Source of the DNA: Bacillota bacterium
GTDB lineage: Bacteria > Bacillota > Clostridia > Peptostreptococcales > Anaerovoracaceae
Length of the DNA stretch: 36,444 nucleotides
Assembly: GCA_016283945.1 (NCBI GenBank)
Contig: JAEENW010000155.1
Coordinates: 1-36,444 of the forward strand
Reading direction: 5' to 3'
The position numbers and the translations under genes were made by a program. Each line of letters starts with the position of its first letter. Position 1 is the first letter of the stretch. Below the pieces are notes generated by a model, which saw only the letters and a list, made by a program, of their open reading frames with translations, did no database searches and was not told the DNA's origin. This document shows, piece by piece, positions 7,865-14,682 of the stretch.

Positions 7865-8236
7865 ATGGCTCGTTTGGCCGGTGTCGATCTTCCCAACAAC
7901 AAGAGAGTGGAGATCGGCCTCACCTACATCTACGGTATCGGCCTCCCCACTTCCAAGGCTATCCTTGCGAAGGCCGGAGTTGACCCGAATACCAGAATTA
8001 AGGATCTTTCAGAGGATGAGCTCGGTGCCATCAGAAAGATCATCGATTCCGAGTACATGGTGGAAGGCGACCTCAGAAGAGAGGTCTCCCTCAACATCAA
8101 GAGGCTGATGGAGATCGGCTGCTACAGAGGAATCCGTCACAGAAGGAATCTGCCCGTCCGCGGACAGAATACCAAGAACAACAGCCGTACCCGCAAGGGC
8201 CCCAAGAAGACTGTTGGTCGTTCCAAGTCTAAATAG
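7865..8236 (+). CDS. rpsM: 30S ribosomal protein S13
   Basis: S13 forms the main head bridge to the large subunit and contacts P-site tRNA. The 123-residue protein begins MARLAGVDLPNNKRVEIGL and contains GIGLPTSKAIL, the GCYRGIRHRRNLPVRGQ signature and a basic tail ending KKTVGRSKSK. The ATG follows ACAGGAGGTAATTT. It opens the alpha-operon group rpsM-rpsK-rpsD-rpoA-rplQ. Confidence 0.98.
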   Translation: MARLAGVDLPNNKRVEIGLTYIYGIGLPTSKAILAKAGVDPNTRIKDLSEDELGAIRKIIDSEYMVEGDLRREVSLNIKRLMEIGCYRGIRHRRNLPVRGQNTKNNSRTRKGPKKTVGRSKSK

Positions 8237-8257
8237 TCGAGAAGGAGGACCAAGGCA

Positions 8258-8653
8258 ATGGCACAGGCAAAGACTACCGCTCGCAAGAAAAAGAGAGAGC
8301 GCAGGAATATTGAAAGCGGTCAGGCTCATATCCAGGCTTCCTTCAATAACACTCTCGTTACACTTACCGACCTTTCCGGAAACACCATCTCCTGGTGCAG
8401 CGCCGGCTCGCTCGGCTTCAAGGGTTCCAGAAAGTCCACTCCGTTCGCGGCTCAGATGGCTGCCGAAGAGGCTGCCAAGCCCGCTATCGAGCAGGGACTC
8501 AAGACCGTTGAAGTGTTCGTAAAGGGCCCCGGTTCCGGCAGAGAAGCTGCCATCAGAGCTCTTTCCGCCGCAGGACTCAGCATCACGATGATCAAGGACA
8601 TCACTCCGATCCCCCACAACGGATGCAGACCTCCGAAGAGAAGAAGAGTATAG
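8258..8653 (+). CDS. rpsK: 30S ribosomal protein S11
   Basis: S11 lies on the 30S platform near the E site and the mRNA exit. The 131-residue protein shows GQAHIQASFNNTLVTLTD, GSRKSTPFAAQMAAEEAA and the C-terminal DITPIPHNGCRPPKRRRV, all diagnostic. A GAGAAGGAGGACC site precedes the ATG. Length and order are standard. Confidence 0.98.
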   Translation: MAQAKTTARKKKRERRNIESGQAHIQASFNNTLVTLTDLSGNTISWCSAGSLGFKGSRKSTPFAAQMAAEEAAKPAIEQGLKTVEVFVKGPGSGREAAIRALSAAGLSITMIKDITPIPHNGCRPPKRRRV

Positions 8654-8674
8654 TCAGGAAGGAAGGAAAAGAAA

Positions 8675-9265
8675 ATGGCAGTAAACAGAGATCCTATCCT
8701 CAAGAGAGCCAGATCACTGCAGATCGATCCCGGCCATCTCGGAGTTTTCAAGGAATCCAAGAGATCTGCTCAGAGGAGCTCCTACAAGAAGATGAGCAAC
8801 TACGGCATCCAGCTCAGAGAGAAGCAGAGAGCCAAGTTCATCTACGGCGTGCTCGAGAAGCAGTTCTATAATACATTCGAAAAGGCGGCCAGGAAGCCCG
8901 GTAAGGCCGGTGAGAACCTCCTCATCATGCTCGAGGAGAGACTCGACAACGTGGTCTACAGAATGGGACTTTCCACCACCAGAAGAGAGGCCAGACAGCT
9001 CGTCAATCACAGGCACTTCACCGTGAACGGCAAGATCGTCAACATCCCCTCCTATCAGGTCAAGCCCGGCGACGTCATCGCCGTCAAGGAGAGAAGCACC
9101 AAGTCTCCGAAGTTCAAGGAGATCAAGGAGATGGAAGTCGGCATTCCCGCCTGGCTCTCCGTCGACCGCGACAAGCTGGAAGGCAAGGTACTCGCTGATC
9201 CCACCAGGGAGCAGATAGACACCCCCATCGACGAGCAGCTCATCGTCGAGCTCTACTCCAAGTAA
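8675..9265 (+). CDS. rpsD: 30S ribosomal protein S4
   Basis: S4 nucleates 30S assembly, lines the mRNA entry tunnel and acts as a translational repressor in several bacteria. The 196-residue protein begins MAVNRDPILKRARSLQ, contains EKQRAKFIYGVLEKQFYNTF, and has the S4 RNA-binding domain RLDNVVYRMGLSTTRREARQ. It has no cysteine, so it is the zinc-free form, in contrast to S14 and L36 here. In B. subtilis rpsD is a separate gene; placement between rpsK and rpoA is the clostridial and proteobacterial order. Confidence 0.97.
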   Translation: MAVNRDPILKRARSLQIDPGHLGVFKESKRSAQRSSYKKMSNYGIQLREKQRAKFIYGVLEKQFYNTFEKAARKPGKAGENLLIMLEERLDNVVYRMGLSTTRREARQLVNHRHFTVNGKIVNIPSYQVKPGDVIAVKERSTKSPKFKEIKEMEVGIPAWLSVDRDKLEGKVLADPTREQIDTPIDEQLIVELYSK

Positions 9266-9296
9266 TAAATAAAAAGACGAGAAGCCATTTTATTTA
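9266..9296 (+). promoter_or_regulatory. AT-only inverted repeat before the rpoA ribosome binding site
   Basis: TAAATAAAA (9266-9274) and TTTTATTTA (9288-9296) form a perfect 9-base inverted repeat around a 13-base loop. The right arm ends about two bases before the AAGGAGG site of rpoA. The sequence is strikingly A/T-rich against its GC-rich surroundings. It could be an intercistronic hairpin acting as a processing site or controlling access to the rpoA site. The function is not shown by the sequence. Confidence 0.45.
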
Positions 9297-9311
9297 AGAA
9301 GGAGGGTCTAG

Positions 9312-10259
9312 ATGATAGAAATTGAAAAGCCGAGCATCATTTGCGAGTGCTCTGACGATGATCCCAGCTATGGGAAGTTTATCGTAGAACCTCTCGAAAG
9401 AGGCTATGGCAATACGCTGGGCAACAGCCTCAGAAGGATACTTCTGAACTCCCTTCCCGGCACCGCAGTGACCTCCATCAGGATCGACGGGATACTCCAC
9501 GAGTTCTCCACGATCCCCGGAGTCAAGGAAGACGTCACCCAGATAATCCTCAACCTCAAGCAGCTCTCCCTCTCCCTCCACGGCGAGGACAAGAAGAGAG
9601 CGATCATCAACGCGGTCGGGCCCAAGGAGGTCACCGCGGCTGACATCATCGCCGACAGCAGCCTCGAGATCTGCAATCCCGAGCTGCACATCGCGAGCCT
9701 TGAGGCCGGAGCCAGCCTGGTCATGGAGCTCAACATCTCCACCGGCAGGGGCTGGGTACCCGCGGATCAGAACAAGGACGAGAACACCCCGATCGCGGTC
9801 ATCCCCATCGACAGCATCTACACTCCGGTGAGGAAGGTCAACTTCACGGTTGAGAACACCCGTGTAGGCCAGGTCACCGATTTCGAGAAGCTTATCCTCG
9901 AGGTCTGGACCAAGGGAAACATCGATCCGAAGGAAGGCGTCGCCATCGCCGCGAAGATCATGCAGGAGCATCTGCAGCTCTTTATCGATCTCACCGACAA
10001 CATCGAGAAGGCCAGCATCATGGTCGAGAAGGAGGAAGATCACAAGGGCAAGGTGCTCGAGATGAGTGTTGAAGAACTGGAACTCTCCGTTCGTTCGTTC
10101 AACTGCTTAAAACGTGCCAACATCAACACCGTTGAGGAGCTCACCAAGAAGACCGAGGAGGACATGATGAAGGTCCGCAACCTCGGAAAGAAGTCCCTCG
10201 ACGAGGTGAAGCACAAACTTGAAGAATTAGGACTTGGCCTCAAGCCAAGCGACGAATAG
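9312..10259 (+). CDS. rpoA: DNA-directed RNA polymerase subunit alpha
   Basis: Alpha dimerises to scaffold RNA polymerase assembly, and its C-terminal domain contacts UP elements and activators. The 315-residue protein has the N-terminal dimerisation domain (YGNTLGNSLRRILLNSLPG) to about residue 230. A linker follows, then the C-terminal helix-hairpin-helix domain from about residue 245 (LSVRSFNCLKRANINTVEEL, then MKVRNLGKKSLDEV). Length matches the family. It sits between rpsD and rplQ as usual. Confidence 0.98.
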   Translation: MIEIEKPSIICECSDDDPSYGKFIVEPLERGYGNTLGNSLRRILLNSLPGTAVTSIRIDGILHEFSTIPGVKEDVTQIILNLKQLSLSLHGEDKKRAIINAVGPKEVTAADIIADSSLEICNPELHIASLEAGASLVMELNISTGRGWVPADQNKDENTPIAVIPIDSIYTPVRKVNFTVENTRVGQVTDFEKLILEVWTKGNIDPKEGVAIAAKIMQEHLQLFIDLTDNIEKASIMVEKEEDHKGKVLEMSVEELELSVRSFNCLKRANINTVEELTKKTEEDMMKVRNLGKKSLDEVKHKLEELGLGLKPSDE

Positions 10260-10274
10260 GAAGGAGATACTTCA

Positions 10275-10616
10275 ATGCCCGGATACAGAAAGTTGGGTGT
10301 CAAAAGCGCCCACAGGAAGTCCATGCTTAGAAATCTCGTGACCGATCTCTTCCGCTACGGCCGCATTCAGACCACTGACTGCAGAGCTAAGGAAGCCAGA
10401 AGAGAGGCTGAGAAGATGATCACCCTCGCCAAGAGAGGCGACCTCCACGCGAGGCGTCAGGCTCTGGCCTACATCAAGGATGAGGACGTCGTCAAGAAGC
10501 TGTTCGATGAGATCGCTCCCAAGTACGAGGAGAGACACGGCGGATACACCAGGATCCTCAAGCTCGGTCCCCGTCAGGGAGACGTAGCTGAGGCCGTATT
10601 CCTCGAGCTCGTATAG
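10275..10616 (+). CDS. rplQ: 50S ribosomal protein L17
   Basis: L17 lies near the peptide exit tunnel. The 113-residue protein begins MPGYRKLGVKSAHRKSMLRN and contains LFRYGRIQTTDCRAKEARRE and a final GGYTRILKLGPRQGDVAE-type segment. A GGAAGGAGATAC site precedes the ATG. It is the last gene of the ribosomal cluster and is followed by a strong intrinsic terminator. Confidence 0.98.
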   Translation: MPGYRKLGVKSAHRKSMLRNLVTDLFRYGRIQTTDCRAKEARREAEKMITLAKRGDLHARRQALAYIKDEDVVKKLFDEIAPKYEERHGGYTRILKLGPRQGDVAEAVFLELV

Positions 10617-10673
10617 CCCGGGAGAGCCCGGAAGGCGCGTTGAACGCTGCCCCCGGGACGGACGCAAAAGCTC

Positions 10674-10710
10674 AGACCGGCTCTGCCAGCAAGGCGGGGC
10701 CGGTCTTTTT
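10674..10710 (+). terminator. Rho-independent terminator of the alpha operon
   Basis: AGACCGGC beginning at 10674 pairs with GCCGGTCT ending at 10706, with an inner CTGCC/GGCGG-type extension around an AGCAA loop. TTTTT follows directly. It lies 58 bases after the rplQ stop and marks the end of the ribosomal transcription unit. Confidence 0.9.
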
Positions 10711-10784
10711 GCGCGCTTTGGAGGCGCGGGACGGCATTACGCGGGCGCGGAGACCCCGGCTTAGCCCTCCGCGCTTTGAACTTG

Positions 10785-10793
10785 TGGTATAAT
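10785..10793 (+). promoter_or_regulatory. Extended -10 promoter for the 10816-13405 operon
   Basis: TG (10785-10786), one base, then a perfect TATAAT (10788-10793) form an extended -10 element. No good -35 lies at 16-18 bases, which is typical when an extended -10 is used. It is 23 bases before the ATG at 10816, leaving a short leader with a CGGAGG ribosome binding site. Confidence 0.75.
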
Positions 10794-10815
10794 CGAGCAA
10801 ACGGAGGTACCGGAC

Positions 10816-11553
10816 ATGACAAAGGTAGGAATAATCGGAGCCGGAAGGCTCGGAAGCATAGTAAGAGAGGCCATAGAGCAGGGCAAGGCGCCCGAGTGCG
10901 AGCTCGTGGGCGTGGCGTCGAGGAGCCTGGGCGTGAGCGCGCAGGACCTCATAGACCGCGGCGCCTCGATCATCATAGAGGCGTCGAAGCCGGACGCACT
11001 GAAGGAGCAGCTCATAGGGATACTCGAACAGGGCGTGAGCGTGATCCCGCTCTCGACCGGAGCCTTCGCCGACGCGGAGTTCCTCGAGAAGACCAGGGAG
11101 GCGGCCAGAAGGAGCGGCGCCCGCGTATACCTGCCTCACGGGGCGGAGGGCGGCTTCGACCTCGCCGCGACCTTCAGCCTGATCCCGGGAATGAAGGGCA
11201 CAGTGGTACAGTACATCCCCGAGCGCTCCAAGATGCCCGACGGAAACCCGATGAAGGCCCTCCCCGAGAGCTTCAAAGGGACCGCGCTCGAGGGCTTCGC
11301 GCTCTCGCCGTCCCACCTGAACGTGGTAATAGAGACCTCGATAGCCTGCGGAGGCTTTGAGAATACCTTCTACGAGACCAGGATCCCGGCGGACGGGAAG
11401 GGAGGCTTCGCGCTGGAGCTCGAAAACGACGCCGCAGCCGCCGAGATCAGGATAGTGAACAAGCCGCCGAAGGACGGCATCCCGATGATGAGCGTTATAG
11501 CGCTGAGCGCGGTATCCACGCTGAACAGGGTCACCCAGCCGGTGACTTTCTAG
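10816..11553 (+). CDS. Aspartate-dehydrogenase-like NAD(P)-dependent oxidoreductase
   Basis: The 245-residue protein has a Rossmann N-terminus with GAGRLG (8-13) and an overall layout like L-aspartate dehydrogenase (NadX, DUF108). That includes a GAEGGFDLAATFSLIPG segment where the family has a Gly-rich GA-x-GG motif, and a C-terminal helix region after a PPKDGIPMMS stretch resembling the family's NPKTS motif. The catalytic histidine I recall from an N-x-H-E-I motif appears replaced: the equivalent place reads ENTFYET (182-188). So the reaction may differ from aspartate to iminoaspartate. It is the first gene of a three-gene unit with a DJ-1/PfpI protein and an M20 hydrolase. It is not beside nadA or nadC. 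Confidence 0.65.
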   Translation: MTKVGIIGAGRLGSIVREAIEQGKAPECELVGVASRSLGVSAQDLIDRGASIIIEASKPDALKEQLIGILEQGVSVIPLSTGAFADAEFLEKTREAARRSGARVYLPHGAEGGFDLAATFSLIPGMKGTVVQYIPERSKMPDGNPMKALPESFKGTALEGFALSPSHLNVVIETSIACGGFENTFYETRIPADGKGGFALELENDAAAAEIRIVNKPPKDGIPMMSVIALSAVSTLNRVTQPVTF

Positions 11554-11608
11554 GAGCGCGCGTCCAGCCATGAACGTGCGCCGCGTTCCGCGAAGAAGGG
11601 AGCTTCAA

Positions 11609-12187
11609 ATGAAGAGGATAGACATACTGCTTTTCGACGATTTCACCGCGCTGGACGCCTTCGGACCGGCTGAGGTGCTCGGCGGTCTCGAGGACTGCGC
11701 TCTGAGCTTCGTGTCTCTCGCGGGAGGAGAGGTGGGAAACCATCTGGGGCTAAGGGTCATGACGGAGAAGCTCGACCCGGAGGAACCGCGCTTCATACTG
11801 CTCGTCCCGGGCGGCTTCGGCACCAGGCCGGGCTCCAGGGACCCGGAGCTCCTAGGGCTCATCAGAGAGGCCGCGGCGAGCTCCGAGTATCTGCTCAGCG
11901 TCTGCACGGGCTCCGCGCTGCTCGCGGCCGCGGGGCTGCTAGAAGGCCTGCGCGCGACCTCTAACAAGACCGCCTTCGAGTGGGCGTCGGGCTGCGGCCC
12001 CGCCTTCTGGGACAGGCAGGCGCGCTGGGTGCGCGACGGCCGCGTCTTCAGCTCCGCCGGAGTCTCGGCCGGCATAGACATGGCGCTCGGCTTCGTCTCC
12101 GAGATATACGGCGGCGAGAAGGCGGAGTCCATAGCTCGCAGGATAGAGTATCACCGGAATCCCGACGCGGACAGAGATATATTCTAG
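11609..12187 (+). CDS. DJ-1/PfpI family protein
   Basis: The 192-residue protein starts MKRIDILLFDDFTALDAFGP and has the nucleophile-elbow cysteine C99 in SVCTGSALLAAAGLLEG, the signature of the DJ-1/PfpI superfamily. The pattern, including the downstream RATSNKTAFEW, is closest to the isonitrile-hydratase and AraC-regulator-associated branch. Members include proteases, glyoxalases, hydratases and chaperones, so the substrate cannot be assigned. The frame is open from 11570, but the ATG at 11609 behind AGAAGGGAG fits the family start. It lies 55 bases after the dehydrogenase-like gene in the same unit. Confidence 0.8.
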   Translation: MKRIDILLFDDFTALDAFGPAEVLGGLEDCALSFVSLAGGEVGNHLGLRVMTEKLDPEEPRFILLVPGGFGTRPGSRDPELLGLIREAAASSEYLLSVCTGSALLAAAGLLEGLRATSNKTAFEWASGCGPAFWDRQARWVRDGRVFSSAGVSAGIDMALGFVSEIYGGEKAESIARRIEYHRNPDADRDIF

Positions 12188-12247
12188 GCCGGCAGCTTAA
12201 AGGCACGCGGCCAAGGATAACGCAGTCAAAGATCAAAGGAGGCTGAG

Positions 12248-13405
12248 ATGGAGCTTCACATAGACGCTGAGCGCCTGCTGGAGGACTTCAGGGCGCTGCA
12301 CGCGATGCCCGAACCGGGCTTTCACGAATACAGGACCACGGAGTATCTCAGGAAGAGGCTGGCGGAGGAGGGCTTTGAGCTGCTGCCGCTGACGGAGACG
12401 GGCGCGCTGGCGCTCGCGGACAGCGGGCTTCCCGGACCGTCCTACGCGTTCAGGGCGGATATCGACGCGCTGAGCTTCCTGGACGCCGAGGGCAGGACTT
12501 ATTACAAGCACGCCTGCGGGCACGACTCGCACGCGGCGATGCTTCTCGCCGCGGGGACCGCGCTGAAGAAGGCGGGCATACCGGGGCGCGGCAGGCTCTA
12601 TCTTCTCTTCCAGCCCGCCGAGGAGACCCTTCAGGGAGCAGCCGCGGTGCTCAGAGCCGGGCTGCCCCATCTTGACGGCATGATAGGAATGCACATAAGG
12701 CCGGAATACGAGCTGGCCGAGGGAAAGGCTGCGCCCGAGCTCAGGCACGGCGCGGCGCTTCCGACCAACGTGCGCTTCACGGGCAAGGGCGCGCACGGCG
12801 CGAGGCCCTTCCTCGGAAGGAACGCGCTCTCCGCGGCGGCGCTTGCCGTCACCATGGTCGACGCCCTCGCGAAGGGCTCTGAGGAATACGGCCTGCCGGA
12901 GGCGGATCACTCCGCCTCGGAGGGCAGAGCGATGGAGCTCCCCTGGTCGGCAAAGGCGACGGTATGCTCCACTCCGGGAGGCGTGCACAACCTGATACCG
13001 GAGAGGGTCGAGCTAACCTTCGACCTCAGGGCGAAGGACAACGTGCTCGTCGCCGCTCTCACAGCCGCCGTCGACGATATCTGCGCGAAGGCGGCCTCGC
13101 GCTTCGGCTGCGAGTCTGAGATAAGCCGCCTGACGGGCTACGCGGCGGATTACGATCCCGCGCTCAGCGCTGTCTGCGAGGAGGCCATACGCGAAGTCTT
13201 CGGCGAGGCCTCTCCCTCCTTCAGCACGGTGGGGAGCGAGGACTTCCACATCTATCACGCCGAGGGCGGGATCCCGACGGCGTACATGGCCCTGGGAAGC
13301 GACCTTAAGCCCGGACTGCACGCCCGCGACATGAGCTTCAGCCCCTCCTGCCTGCCCGCGGGAGCCGAGCTCTTCTACAGGGCGGCTGAGAAGCTTCTGG
13401 GTTAG
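12248..13405 (+). CDS. M20D-family amidohydrolase (N-acyl-amino-acid / hippurate hydrolase type)
   Basis: M20D enzymes hydrolyse N-acyl amino acids or related amides with a two-metal centre. The 385-residue protein shows FRADIDAL (68-75), KHACGHDSHAAM with C90 and H92, FQPAEE (121-126) with the catalytic glutamate pair, and a GMHI histidine (149). Its dimerisation-domain histidine is in GKGAHGARP and its last ligand region is GLHARDMSF. AAAGGAGGCTGAG precedes the ATG. The exact substrate is unknown. Its company with an amino-acid dehydrogenase-like protein suggests amino-acid salvage or catabolism, which is inference. Confidence 0.88.
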   Translation: MELHIDAERLLEDFRALHAMPEPGFHEYRTTEYLRKRLAEEGFELLPLTETGALALADSGLPGPSYAFRADIDALSFLDAEGRTYYKHACGHDSHAAMLLAAGTALKKAGIPGRGRLYLLFQPAEETLQGAAAVLRAGLPHLDGMIGMHIRPEYELAEGKAAPELRHGAALPTNVRFTGKGAHGARPFLGRNALSAAALAVTMVDALAKGSEEYGLPEADHSASEGRAMELPWSAKATVCSTPGGVHNLIPERVELTFDLRAKDNVLVAALTAAVDDICAKAASRFGCESEISRLTGYAADYDPALSAVCEEAIREVFGEASPSFSTVGSEDFHIYHAEGGIPTAYMALGSDLKPGLHARDMSFSPSCLPAGAELFYRAAEKLLG

Positions 13406-13454
13406 AGAAGCGGCTCCGCGGACCGAACGGCGCCGGGCGCTCAAAAAGCAAAGA

Positions 13455-13483
13455 AAAAGCAGCACTTCCGTGCTGCTTTTTTA
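13455..13483 (+). terminator. Intrinsic terminator after the M20D gene (possibly bidirectional)
   Basis: AGCAGCAC (13458-13465) and GTGCTGCT (13470-13477) form a perfect 8-base stem with a TTCC loop. It is preceded by an A-run and followed by a T-run, so it could stop transcription from both sides. It lies between the convergent M20D and YitT-family genes, about 50 bases after the M20D stop. Confidence 0.9.
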
Positions 13484-13536
13484 TATATCTGCGGGCTCCG
13501 GGCCCGGTATCCGAATGTCTGTCCCGGCGCGGGCGC

Positions 13537-13597
13537 TAAGCCCTTCCGGGGATGCGCTCAGGCGCTTAGGCACTTAGGCCCTGCCGGGGAGGCGCTC
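13537..13597. repeat. Degenerate 23-base direct repeat in the convergent intergenic region
   Basis: Two copies, at 13537-13559 and 13575-13597, match at 20 of 23 positions (first eight bases TAAGCCCT versus TAGGCCCT). They are 38 bases apart. Between them a CTAAGC (13536-13541) / GCTTAG (13564-13569) inverted pair could form a stem. A perfect 10-base palindrome CCGGGCCCGG lies nearby at about 13499-13508. This region, 13484-13612, carries no gene. Confidence 0.55.
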
Positions 13598-13612
13598 CAT
13601 CTCGGGCGCTTC

Positions 13613-14488
13613 TTACTTCACCCTGTTGAAGCTGCCGTAGGTGCTGTTCACGCCGGAGATGACTGAAAAGCTTCCGGGATAACCGTCGATGATCTTCTCG
13701 CAGTCGACGATCTGGTGGCGGTTGACCACGCAGATGAGCATGCTCTTCTCCTCGCCGCGGTACATGCCGCGCGCGTTGACGAGGGTACAGGCGTGGTGGA
13801 GCTTCTCCATGAGCTCGGCGGCGAGCTCGTTGGGGCTGTCCGTGAAGATCTCGAACTTGATCGCGGCCTTGGCGCCCTTGAGGATGATGTCGCTGATCCA
13901 GGTGCTCACGTAGTTGACGATGATGCAGAGGATGACCGGCGCGTAGGTCCTGCCGTAGACGAAGAAGGACGCGAGGGCGATCGCGGTGTTGATCATGAGG
14001 TTGATCGTGGTGATGTCGTACTCGGGGTTCTTCGCGCGGATGAGGGCGGCGATGATGTCGGTGCCGCCGGTGCTTCCGCCTATCCTGTAGGCGAGGGCGA
14101 AGACAACTCCGAGCACGAAGCCCGCCGCTATCGCCGCCATGATGGCCTCGCCTCCGTCAGTCGCCTTGAAGACGATGTCGCTGAGGTCCATCGAGCGGAA
14201 GATGATGTTGGCGAGCGAGTGTATGATAACGAAGAAGCCGCTGCGGATCGCGAAGCCGCGGTTGAGCTTGCTCCATCCGATGATGAGGAGAGGGATGTTG
14301 ACTATGAGGCTGAAGTATCCGACCTTGAAGCCGAAGAGGTACTGCAGCATGGCTCCGATGCCGCCCAGACCCGCCGGAGCGAAGTCGTTGTAGTAGATGA
14401 AGATCTCGCTGAAGAAGTCCAGCGCCACCGCGAGGACGAATATGAACGCGAGGTCTATTCCGAGCTTTCCCTTTCTGTTTTCTTCCAT
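13613..14488 (-). CDS. YitT family membrane protein (DUF161 with C-terminal DUF2179)
   Basis: YitT-family proteins are integral membrane proteins of unknown transport or regulatory function, common in Bacillota. The 291-residue form has about five hydrophobic segments (for example LAFIFVLAVALDFF and YFSLIVNIPLLIIGW). It also has the family GGSTGGTDIIAALIR segment and ends in the cytoplasmic DUF2179 domain (KFEIFTDSPNELAAELMEKL to SFSVISGVNSTYG). I chose the ATG at 14488, preceded by AGGTGG. A GTG at 14512 would add eight residues and has a weaker site. Confidence 0.85.
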   Translation of the reverse strand: MEENRKGKLGIDLAFIFVLAVALDFFSEIFIYYNDFAPAGLGGIGAMLQYLFGFKVGYFSLIVNIPLLIIGWSKLNRGFAIRSGFFVIIHSLANIIFRSMDLSDIVFKATDGGEAIMAAIAAGFVLGVVFALAYRIGGSTGGTDIIAALIRAKNPEYDITTINLMINTAIALASFFVYGRTYAPVILCIIVNYVSTWISDIILKGAKAAIKFEIFTDSPNELAAELMEKLHHACTLVNARGMYRGEEKSMLICVVNRHQIVDCEKIIDGYPGSFSVISGVNSTYGSFNRVK

Positions 14489-14587
14489 GTCGGCCACCTG
14501 TTCCTTATCCACGGCTCCGCGTCCGGGAAGCGCCGCCTGCCGGCGGTAAATTTGTTTTTTACAAACAACGAATTGCGTTAATATCTA

Positions 14588-14655
14588 ATAATAGTTGGGT
14601 GTGAAATACAATCCACACCCAACTATTATAATCAGCGTTTTCTCTTTGTAAAGAG
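14588..14655 (-). promoter_or_regulatory. Promoter of the YitT-family gene overlapped by two palindromes
   Basis: On the minus strand TTTACA (plus 14647-14652) and TATAAT (plus 14625-14630) are separated by 16 bases, a good sigma-A promoter. The -35 lies at the centre of CTCTTTGTAAAGAG (14642-14655). The -10 is embedded in one arm of a perfect 16-base inverted repeat (14588-14603 and 14614-14629, spacer 10) that also covers the expected start site. This is the layout of repressor operators. The longer repeat could also form a hairpin at the 5' end of the transcript. No strong T-run follows it, so it is not a clear terminator for the upstream minus-strand gene. Confidence 0.65.
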
Positions 14656-14682
14656 TTTTTTTCGCGGAAAAACGAGCTTATT

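Noticed and set aside
13706..14581. A 288-codon plus-strand frame antisense to the YitT-family gene
   Set aside because: It is Asp/Val/Glu-rich shadow sequence over a clear membrane-protein gene.
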